A stretch of 23,004 nt of DNA from Eubacterium sp. CAG:251 (GTDB lineage: Bacteria > Bacillota > Clostridia > Oscillospirales > Acutalibacteraceae). Positions 1 to 6,215 of this stretch are shown here, piece after piece (position 1 is the first letter of the stretch; each line of letters begins with the position of its first letter). The notes under the pieces were generated by a model that was not told where the DNA came from, did not search any database, and saw only the letters and a list, made by a program, of their open reading frames with translations. The translations under genes were made by a program, and so were the position numbers. Where the stretch lies: the NCBI GenBank assembly GCA_000436835.1, contig FR889161.1:52002-75005 (forward strand), given 5' to 3'.

Positions 1-52
1 ACAAATTTCGCCCCTCGACGATGTTGAAAACACTTTAGTTATCACTTGCTAC

Positions 53-127
53 GAAACAGTACACTGTACTGTTTCTCCCAAATTCACAAGTGAATTTGGA
101 GCCACGTGTCTCTTGTGCTTCGCACAA
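53..127. repeat. Cluster of three perfect short palindromes
   Basis: Three perfect inverted repeats lie back to back. The first has 10-bp arms at 53-62 and 66-75 (gaaacagtac, loop act). The second has 10-bp arms at 78-87 and 90-99 (ccaaattcac, two-base centre). The third has 6-bp arms at 113-118 and 122-127 (ttgtgc, loop ttc). They sit just past the 3' end of the small membrane-protein gene on the minus strand. None is followed by a convincing T-run, so I read them as an intergenic palindromic repeat unit rather than a standard terminator. No gene is visible in the first 128 bases. Confidence 0.6.
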
Positions 128-128
128 T

Positions 129-335
129 TCACTCTTCAACAGTTTTATTTGAAAAAAGCAAGCTGATGCACCAAATGGCGGCAAGTCCTACAAGGCTATA
201 TATAATTCTTGCAAAAACGGAATCCTGTCCGCCGCATATCCAGGCAACTAAATCGAATCTGAAAAGACCCACAAGCCCCCAGTTTATGCCGCCTATTATA
301 TTTAAAATAAGTGCAATAATATTGACAATTTTCAT
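129..335 (-). CDS. DUF378 family small membrane protein
   Basis: This 68-residue protein has two hydrophobic segments, roughly residues 3-21 and 40-60, joined by a short loop. The early motif IGGINWGLVGLF is typical of the DUF378 (YuzA-like) family of small integral membrane proteins, whose function is unknown. An ATG nine codons upstream is possible, but the start at 335 is preferred because GGAGTGA lies about 6-12 bases before it and it gives the usual family N-terminus (MKIVN). The gene follows manA on the same strand. A perfect 15-bp hairpin at 351-393 separates them and ends only a few bases before the ribosome site, so expression probably depends on read-through of that hairpin or on a promoter I cannot see. 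Confidence 0.8.
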   Translation of the reverse strand: MKIVNIIALILNIIGGINWGLVGLFRFDLVAWICGGQDSVFARIIYSLVGLAAIWCISLLFSNKTVEE

Positions 336-350
336 ATTTATCACTCCAAA

Positions 351-393
351 AATAAAAGTCATTAGTAGTATGATACCGCTAATGACTTTTATT
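351..393 (-). terminator. Perfect 15-bp hairpin between manA and the DUF378 gene
   Basis: The arms at 351-365 and 379-393 are exact reverse complements (aataaaagtcattag), with a 13-base loop. Read on the minus strand, the second arm runs into ATTTTTGG, a modest T-rich tail consistent with an intrinsic terminator for manA. The ribosome site of the DUF378 gene starts within about five bases of the hairpin, so the hairpin is also in that gene's leader and could act as an attenuator. Confidence 0.65.
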
Positions 394-410
394 CATTAAT
401 TTTGAAATTT

Positions 411-1364
411 TTAAATATTAGTTACAATGATTTCGCACTTGCCGCAAATTTCATATTTGCCAAAACCTGCCGGAATAAAGAAGCTGTCACCCTTTTTGAG
501 TTCCTTGCCGTTTATTTTTCCTTCGCCGTCAATTACAAGCACGTGGTTAAAGGACTTTTCATCTGCCTCAAGAGTAAGGCTTTTTTCAACGTCGTAATGA
601 TTAACGGTGAATAAATCGCATTTTGTAAGAAGCGTTGAATCAAAGCCGTCGCCGATAACCTTGTCACCCATAGGCTTAATGTCATATTTTGGTGGCTCGG
701 TAACAGATACGTCAACTGCCTTTTTTACGTGAAGTTCTCTCGGCTTTCCGTCTTTTCCTATTCTGCCGTAGTCATAAACCCTGTAGGTTGAATTTGAATT
801 TTGCTGAATTTCAGCAATTAAAACACCCTTGCCGATAGCGTGAACGGTGCCTGCCTCGATAAAGAATAAATCACCCTTTTTAACATTAACCGTATTTAAT
901 ACGTCAAGTAAAGTGTTTTCTTCAATTGCTTTTTTAAACTCTTCTTTGCTGATTTTTTCCTTAAAACCGTAAACAAGCTGAGCGTCAGGCGTTGCGTCAA
1001 TAACATACCAAATTTCGGTTTTGCCGAACTCGTGCTCAACTCTTTTTGCGTATTCGTTGTCAGGGTGAACCTGAATTGATAAATTATCCTTAGCGTCAAT
1101 AAGCTTGATAAGAACAGGGAAGTAAGGAAAATCTAAGCTTCTTGTGCCTACAAGCTTTTCTTTGCCCTTTTTTTCAATTACTTCTTCAAGCGTTTGACCG
1201 TCAAATTCACCGCCGTCAATTGTATTCATTCCGTCCTTATGGCATGAAAGCATCCATCCCTCAGCCAAAATGTCCAAATCACTTTTAAAACCAAAATCGG
1301 TTTTGAGCCTTGTGCCGCCCCAAATATAATCTTTGAATACGGGCTTAAGCTTTAAAATATCCAT
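411..1364 (-). CDS. manA: Mannose-6-phosphate isomerase, type I (class short Firmicute form)
   Basis: Interconverts mannose 6-phosphate and fructose 6-phosphate in the cytosol, linking mannose use and GDP-mannose supply to glycolysis. The protein is 317 residues, normal for the short bacterial zinc-dependent type. The metal-binding cupin motifs are visible: QVHPDNEYA with Gln98 and His100, TEIWYV with Glu117, and AGTVHAIG with His175. STYRVYDYGR, near residues 192-201, is the conserved substrate-side stretch. The frame is open to 1397, but the start at 1364 is chosen because CGAGGT stands at good spacing before it and the protein then begins MDILKLKPVFKDYIWGG, as in the family. A promoter is seen at 1417-1445 and a terminator hairpin follows the gene. 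It is divergent from the ABC-F gene. Confidence 0.93.
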   Translation of the reverse strand: MDILKLKPVFKDYIWGGTRLKTDFGFKSDLDILAEGWMLSCHKDGMNTIDGGEFDGQTLEEVIEKKGKEKLVGTRSLDFPYFPVLIKLIDAKDNLSIQVHPDNEYAKRVEHEFGKTEIWYVIDATPDAQLVYGFKEKISKEEFKKAIEENTLLDVLNTVNVKKGDLFFIEAGTVHAIGKGVLIAEIQQNSNSTYRVYDYGRIGKDGKPRELHVKKAVDVSVTEPPKYDIKPMGDKVIGDGFDSTLLTKCDLFTVNHYDVEKSLTLEADEKSFNHVLVIDGEGKINGKELKKGDSFFIPAGFGKYEICGKCEIIVTNI

Positions 1365-1416
1365 TTTATTTACCTCGAAAATATCTATAATACACATAGA
1401 TTTTAATTATATTTAT

Positions 1417-1445
1417 ATAATATCAAAAAATCACTATACTTTCAA
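1417..1445 (-). promoter_or_regulatory. Sigma-A type promoter for manA
   Basis: On the minus strand TTGAAA (complement of 1440-1445) is followed after exactly 17 bases by TATTAT (complement of 1417-1422). Each box is close to consensus. The transcript would start about 45 bases before the manA ATG. The same 126-bp gap must also hold the promoter of the ABC-F gene on the plus strand. A TAAAAT at 1458-1463 is a possible -10 for it, but I see no good -35. Confidence 0.6.
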
Positions 1446-1490
1446 TCAAAAATAGTGTAAAATATAAACATTAATTTCGGAGATTTTATT

Positions 1491-3380
1491 ATGAATGTTT
1501 TGGATGTTCAAAATTTAACACTTTCTTTTGGTGAAAATAAGCTTTTTTCCGACCTTTCGTTTGACATTCAGGATAAGGAAAAGGTCGGCTTTGTCGGCGT
1601 TAACGGCGCAGGCAAAACTTCACTTTTTAAGATTATTACAGGCGAGTATAAAGCTGACAGCGGCAATTGCTTTATTTCTAAAAATGCAAGGCTCGGCTAT
1701 ATGGAACAGCATACCTGCTCAAATGATAAAACAATTTGGGCGGAACTTGTTAGTGTATATGACGATTTAATTCAAATCGAAATTGAGCTTGATAGTATTA
1801 ATGAAAAGCTTAAAACCAATCATTCCAAAGAACTTATTGACCGGCAGGAATATTTGAACGACGAGTTTACCCGAAACGGTGGGCTTACTTATAAATCTAT
1901 GACTCGCTCGGCTCTTTTGGGCTTGGGCTTTAGCGAGGACGATTTTGATAAGCCTACTTCTAAGCTTTCAGGCGGTCAAAAATCTAAACTTATCCTTGCA
2001 AAACTTTTGCTTTCAAAGGCTGATTTTTTACTTCTTGATGAGCCTACAAATCATCTTGATATCAGTGCTATTGCGTGGTTAGAGGATTTTCTTAAAAATT
2101 TTAACGGCGCTTGCCTTATTATCAGCCACGACAGATATTTTCTTGACCGTGTAACGGATAAAACGATTGAGCTTGAAAATAAAAAGATGCGCTCATACAA
2201 GGGCAATTATTCCGAATTTCTTGTTAAAAAAGCGGCTGAGCAAAAAGCAATTGAAGAAAAATATGAGAATGATATGAAAGAGATTGAACGTCTTGAAGGT
2301 ATCATTGCTCAGCAAAGGCAGTGGAACAGAGAAAAAAATATCAAAACTGCCGAGAGTAAGGAAAAGGTTGTTGAAAAAATTAAGGCTCAACTTGTAATTC
2401 CCGATAAAAAGCTTGAAAAAATCAGGTTTGATTTTACGCCTAAATGTGTATCGGGTGAGGACGTTTTAGAAGTTGACGGTCTTAAGAAATCTTTTGGGGA
2501 GCATATTGTTTTTCAAAACGCAAGCTTTAATGTTAAAAGGGGAGAACGAGTTTTCCTTTTGGGCGATAACGGTTGCGGCAAAACCACTCTTTTAAAAATT
2601 CTTATGGGTGATTTAAGCCGAGATGACGGAACGTTTAAATTCGGTGCAAGTCTTATGACGGGATATTTCGACCAAGTTCAGGCTAAACTTGACTTGAGCA
2701 AGACCGTGCTTGACGAGGTTTGGAGCGCATATCCGTTTATGACCGAAACTAAGGTCAGAAACGCACTTGCCGCCTTCCTCTTTAAAGGGGAAGAAGTTTA
2801 CAGAAAACTTGACGTTTGTTCGGGCGGTGAGCGTGCAAGAGTTGCGCTTTTGAAACTTATGCTCGGCGGGTATAATTTTCTTTTGCTTGATGAGCCGACA
2901 AATCATCTTGATGCTTTTTCACGTGAGGAACTTGAAAATACACTTCTAAATTACAGCGGAACTATGCTTATTGTATCTCACGACAGATATTTTATTAATA
3001 AGCTTGCTACACGCATTGTTGAGCTTACTCCAAACGGCTGCAACAATTTCCTTGGAAATTATGATGATTACAGCGAGCACAGATATGTAAGCGAGGTTAA
3101 AAAAGAAGAAAAGCAAAAGCCTAAGGTTAATGATTATAAGCTTAAAAAAGAAAGGCAGAGTAATTTAAGAAAGCTTAATACTCTTTTAAAGCGTCTTGAG
3201 GAGGAAATTGATGAAACCGAAAATGAAATCGGCAAATATGAGTCAGAACTTTCGGGCGCAGAGTATGAAAAGCTTATGGAATATACTTCTAAAATCGACG
3301 AACTTTCAAAAAAGCGTGATGTGCTTTATGAAAAATGGGAGAATGCCTCTCTTGAACTTGCACAATTAGAGGAAGAATAG
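1491..3380 (+). CDS. ABC-F family ATP-binding protein (ribosome-associated type)
   Basis: A soluble protein of 629 residues with two ABC ATPase domains and no membrane segments, which defines the ABC-F family. Domain 1 has Walker A GVNGAGKTS (about 36-44), LSGGQ (159-163) and DEPTNHLD (183-190). Domain 2 has GDNGCGKT (358-365), CSGGE (443-447) and DEPTNHLD (467-474). A charged linker rich in Glu/Lys lies around 240-310. The last roughly 100 residues are a Lys/Glu coiled coil, as in Uup/YfmR/YdiF-like members. ABC-F proteins bind the ribosomal E site and relieve stalls; some give antibiotic resistance. Nothing here points to resistance, so a housekeeping translation factor is more likely. GGAG stands before the start. 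The next gene begins two bases after the stop, so the two are co-transcribed. Confidence 0.92.
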   Translation: MNVLDVQNLTLSFGENKLFSDLSFDIQDKEKVGFVGVNGAGKTSLFKIITGEYKADSGNCFISKNARLGYMEQHTCSNDKTIWAELVSVYDDLIQIEIELDSINEKLKTNHSKELIDRQEYLNDEFTRNGGLTYKSMTRSALLGLGFSEDDFDKPTSKLSGGQKSKLILAKLLLSKADFLLLDEPTNHLDISAIAWLEDFLKNFNGACLIISHDRYFLDRVTDKTIELENKKMRSYKGNYSEFLVKKAAEQKAIEEKYENDMKEIERLEGIIAQQRQWNREKNIKTAESKEKVVEKIKAQLVIPDKKLEKIRFDFTPKCVSGEDVLEVDGLKKSFGEHIVFQNASFNVKRGERVFLLGDNGCGKTTLLKILMGDLSRDDGTFKFGASLMTGYFDQVQAKLDLSKTVLDEVWSAYPFMTETKVRNALAAFLFKGEEVYRKLDVCSGGERARVALLKLMLGGYNFLLLDEPTNHLDAFSREELENTLLNYSGTMLIVSHDRYFINKLATRIVELTPNGCNNFLGNYDDYSEHRYVSEVKKEEKQKPKVNDYKLKKERQSNLRKLNTLLKRLEEEIDETENEIGKYESELSGAEYEKLMEYTSKIDELSKKRDVLYEKWENASLELAQLEEE

Positions 3381-3382
3381 CT

Positions 3383-4606
3383 ATGTCAAAAATTGTAGTT
3401 GTCGGCGGCGGAGCGGCAGGGCTTTTGTGTGCGGCTAAAAGTGCCGAAAAGGGCAACGATGTTATTATAATAGAAAAAATGAATAGATGCGGCAGAAAGC
3501 TTATGATTACAGGCAAGGGCAGATGCAATGTCACAAATGCAAGCTTTGAGCTTGACGATTTGATATCAAACGTGCCTACAAACCCACGTTTTCTTTATTC
3601 TGCATTTTCAAATTTTATGCCTTATGATACTATGGCTTTGTTTGAAGAACTCGGCGTGCCGCTTAAAATAGAGAGGGGAAACCGTGTTTTCCCTCAAAGC
3701 GATAAAGCTGTTGATATTGTTGATGCACTTGTGAATTACGCTAAACAAAGCGGTGTTAAAATAATTCAAGGAAAAGTAAAGGCGTTTGAACTTGACGGTA
3801 ATGCGATTAAAACGCTTATTCTTGATGATAAAACTAAAATTGAATGTGATAAGGTTTGTCTTTGCACGGGCGGTAAAAGCTATCCGCTTACAGGTTCAAC
3901 AGGCGATGGATATACTCTTGCAAGGTCGGTAGGTCATACGATTACACCGTTAAAGCCAAGCCTTGTTCCTCTTGTTTGTCCTAATAATTTTATACCGAGG
4001 CTTCAGGGCTTGTCGCTTAAAAATATCGAAATCACTCTGTTTGAGGAAGAAAAAGCGATTTATTCTGATTTCGGAGAAATGATATTTACTCATTACGGTG
4101 TGTCCGGTCCTGTTATTTTGTCTGCTTCAAGCCATATTAAAAATATGGGTAAAAAGTCATATAAAATTAAGATAGACTTAAAACCTGCGCTTGATTTTCA
4201 TACTCTTGATAAGCGTATTTGCCGTGACTTTGAAGAATTTGCAAATAAAGATTTTGTTAATTCTCTTTCAAAACTCTTGCCGAATAAGCTTATTCCTGTT
4301 ATAGTTTCATTAAGCGGTATTAAGTCAGGTGAAAAGGTTAATCAAATCACAAGAGAACAAAGGCTCAAGCTTGTTGATTTGATTAAAAATTTCTATGTCA
4401 CTGTAAGTGATTTTCGTCCTATTGATGAGGCGATTGTAACCTCAGGCGGAGTAAATGTTAAAGAAATCAATCCTAAAACAATGTGTTCAAAAATAATTGA
4501 TAATTTATATTTCGCAGGAGAAATTATAGATGTGGACGCATATACGGGCGGTTTTAATTTGCAAATTGCATTTTCAACTGCTGTTTTGTGCGCCGATAAT
4601 ATGTAA
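3383..4606 (+). CDS. HI0933/YhiN-type NAD(P)/FAD-dependent oxidoreductase
   Basis: A 407-residue flavoprotein of the HI0933 (BaiN/YhiN) family, sometimes labelled aminoacetone oxidase family. The FAD-binding Rossmann motif VVGGGAAG occupies about residues 6-13. The family hallmark GRKLMITGKGRCNVTN lies at 37-52. Near the C-terminus, FAGEIIDVDAYTGGFNLQ is the second FAD-contact motif. The substrate is unsettled for most members. BaiN was proposed to act in bile-acid 7-dehydroxylation, but that cannot be assumed here. The start two bases after the ABC-F stop uses GAGGAAG inside the end of that gene. It heads a gene order (flavoprotein, cmk, plsC, ispH-S1) that recurs in Clostridia, but here about 290 bases of palindromic DNA separate it from cmk. 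Confidence 0.9.
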   Translation: MSKIVVVGGGAAGLLCAAKSAEKGNDVIIIEKMNRCGRKLMITGKGRCNVTNASFELDDLISNVPTNPRFLYSAFSNFMPYDTMALFEELGVPLKIERGNRVFPQSDKAVDIVDALVNYAKQSGVKIIQGKVKAFELDGNAIKTLILDDKTKIECDKVCLCTGGKSYPLTGSTGDGYTLARSVGHTITPLKPSLVPLVCPNNFIPRLQGLSLKNIEITLFEEEKAIYSDFGEMIFTHYGVSGPVILSASSHIKNMGKKSYKIKIDLKPALDFHTLDKRICRDFEEFANKDFVNSLSKLLPNKLIPVIVSLSGIKSGEKVNQITREQRLKLVDLIKNFYVTVSDFRPIDEAIVTSGGVNVKEINPKTMCSKIIDNLYFAGEIIDVDAYTGGFNLQIAFSTAVLCADNM

Positions 4607-4623
4607 ATAAATTAAAGAGGTAA

Positions 4624-4800
4624 TTAGTGTGAAAAATCACACTAAAAAATTGTATGTCAGTTGCGGTGCCCAAAATTTACTGTCACACATAAATGTGCTC
4701 CTAAATTTTGACCGCTGTCAGTTCTTATTGCTTCCTTAATCTCGCACTGCGAGCGGTTGCAAACGAACTCTTCAAAATTTGCCTGCGGCATAATTTTGAA
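4624..4800. repeat. Mosaic of palindromes in the gap before cmk
   Basis: The 4607-4897 gap has no credible reading frame but is packed with inverted repeats. There is a 9-bp stem at 4624-4632/4637-4645 with loop aaaa. A 9-bp stem at 4671-4679/4702-4710 encloses a cacat/atgtg hairpin. There is a 5-bp ctcgc/gcgag hairpin at 4741-4753. A stem of about 13 bp with one bulge lies at 4771-4783/4787-4800. None has a clear T-run on the plus strand. AAAGAGGT at 4613-4620 looks like a ribosome site without a following gene, as if a palindromic element had separated it from cmk. This is probably a small dispersed non-coding element. Confidence 0.55.
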
Positions 4801-4807
4801 ATGGCTG

Positions 4808-4895
4808 AAATCACCATTTACGCCTGTTCAGGCAACGCAGGTCAATCAGGTGATTTTTAATAAACTATTTGTTGCCTGAAAGGCTATGGTGATTT
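4808..4895 (+). promoter_or_regulatory. Bistable hairpin overlapping the cmk translation start
   Basis: The sequence 4808-4817 (aaatcaccat) is the exact complement of 4886-4895, which holds an upstream ATG and the GGTGAT ribosome site of cmk. Nested inside it, 4822-4825 pairs with 4881-4884, and 4827-4836 (ttcaggcaac) pairs exactly with 4871-4880, giving a 24-bp interrupted stem that would hide the start region. A competing fold uses 4808-4815 with a second ggtgattt at 4849-4856, closing over the gcctg/caggc hairpin at 4822-4833, and leaves the ribosome site free. The pairings are seen directly; a regulatory role is inference. Confidence 0.5.
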
Positions 4896-4897
4896 TG

Positions 4898-5554
4898 ATG
4901 AATGTTGCAATTGACGGTCCTGCAGGTGCAGGCAAATCCACAATAAGCAAGGGTGCGGCGGGGAAACTCGGCTTTATCTATGTTGATACGGGTGCTTTGT
5001 ACCGTACAATCGCACTTAATGCCATAAGACGTGGTGTTATAGATAATGAAGATGAAGTTATTAAAATGCTTGATGATACCGATGTCAAGCTCGGTTTTGA
5101 AAACGGCACGCAATGCGTTTATTTGAACGGTGAGGAAGTTTCTGCCTTTATCCGCACTCCTGAAATTTCTATGGGCGCTTCCAAGGTGTCGGCTATTCCT
5201 AAGGTTAGGGAATATCTTCTTGACCTTCAAAGAGATATTGCTAAAAAGAATAATGTTATTATGGACGGCAGGGATATAGGTACAGTCGTTTTGCCTAATG
5301 CCGAGTGCAAAATTTTTCTTACCGCTTCTCCAGAGTGTCGTGCTCAAAGAAGATATAAGGAACTTATTGAAAAAGGCGAGAACGTTAAGTATGAGGACGT
5401 GTTAAATGACGTCAATGAGCGTGACTATAACGATTCTCACAGAAAAATTGCACCGCTTAAACCGAGTGAGGAGTCTGTTATTGCCGATACTTCAAAGCTG
5501 TCGCTTGACGAGTCAATTGCACTCATTGTAAAAATTATAAAGGAGCATATGTAA
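4898..5554 (+). CDS. cmk: Cytidylate kinase
   Basis: Phosphorylates CMP and dCMP with ATP, recycling cytidine nucleotides in the cytosol. The protein has 218 residues, normal for the family. The P-loop GPAGAGKST is at residues 7-15 and the conserved DGRDIGTVVLP at about 123-133. RRYKEL near 151-156 fits the lid region. I chose the ATG at 4898 because GGTGAT lies at good spacing before it and the protein then begins directly with MNVAIDGP. An in-frame ATG at 4886 would add MVIL, but AAAGG sits too close to it. The start region can be masked by a long hairpin (4808-4895). A ribosome site for the next gene, AAAGGAG, lies inside the last codons. Confidence 0.93.
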   Translation: MNVAIDGPAGAGKSTISKGAAGKLGFIYVDTGALYRTIALNAIRRGVIDNEDEVIKMLDDTDVKLGFENGTQCVYLNGEEVSAFIRTPEISMGASKVSAIPKVREYLLDLQRDIAKKNNVIMDGRDIGTVVLPNAECKIFLTASPECRAQRRYKELIEKGENVKYEDVLNDVNERDYNDSHRKIAPLKPSEESVIADTSKLSLDESIALIVKIIKEHM

Positions 5555-5555
5555 A

Positions 5556-6215
5556 TTGAAAGAATTTGATTTTACCCAAATTAAACATTATAAGCTTTAT
5601 AATTTTATTAAAGCTGTTTTTCGTCCTCTTGTTAAACTTGTTTTTAAAGCAAAGTTTAAAGGACTTGAAAATGTGCCCCAAGACAAGGGCACTAAATACA
5701 TAGTTGCCATTAACCACACCAGTGCGATTGACCCTATAATTGTTGCGTGTCCTAAGGAGCTTCCTCCGCTTCATTTTATGGCTAAGGTTGAACTTTTTAA
5801 AAATCCTTTTGGCGCTTGGTTTTTAACCCATATGTATGCTTTTCCTGTTAAAAGAGGAAAGGGTGATACTTCCGCTATAGAATACGGTGAAAAAATTCTT
5901 AATGAGGGTCATGTAATGGCTATTTGCCCTGAGGGTAAGAGAATTAAGGATAAAGGCGGTGTTCCGCAAAAGGCTAAAGCGGGAGTTGCCATTGTTGCTA
6001 AGGCTACGGGCGCCGATGTTCTTCCCGTTGCAATTTGCTGCGACGGTAAAATTAAAGCCGGTAAGCAGGTTACTGTTTCTTACGGTAAACTTATCAAAAA
6101 CAGTGAGCTTGGGCTTGACGGAGAAAATGTTGCACCGAGTGATATTAAAGCGGCAGCTAATATGGTAATGGGCAGAATTACCGAGCTTTGGGAGGCTGAA
6201 CGCAATGCAGGTTAA
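5556..6215 (+). CDS. plsC: 1-acyl-sn-glycerol-3-phosphate acyltransferase
   Basis: Adds the second acyl chain to lysophosphatidic acid at the inner membrane face, giving phosphatidic acid for phospholipids. The protein has 219 residues. The catalytic HX4D motif is NHTSAID (His54, Asp59). FPVKRGKGD (about 96-104) and CPEGKR (124-129) are the acyl-acceptor motifs. There is no long membrane helix, only an amphipathic N-terminal part. The start is a TTG one base after the cmk stop, supported by AAAGGAG about ten bases upstream; no ATG near this point fits. The 3' end overlaps ispH by 11 bases. Identity is confident at family level; the exact acyl acceptor is inferred. Confidence 0.9.
   Translation: MKEFDFTQIKHYKLYNFIKAVFRPLVKLVFKAKFKGLENVPQDKGTKYIVAINHTSAIDPIIVACPKELPPLHFMAKVELFKNPFGAWFLTHMYAFPVKRGKGDTSAIEYGEKILNEGHVMAICPEGKRIKDKGGVPQKAKAGVAIVAKATGADVLPVAICCDGKIKAGKQVTVSYGKLIKNSELGLDGENVAPSDIKAAANMVMGRITELWEAERNAG

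Noticed and set aside
1365..1397. An earlier start for manA at 1397
   Set aside because: The ATG at 1364 has CGAGGT at proper spacing and gives the usual protein start; the extra 11 residues resemble nothing in the family.
4624..4645. The first hairpin after the flavoprotein gene as an intrinsic terminator
   Set aside because: The stem is good, but it is followed by A-rich sequence (aaaaattg) on the plus strand and lacks a T-run in either direction.
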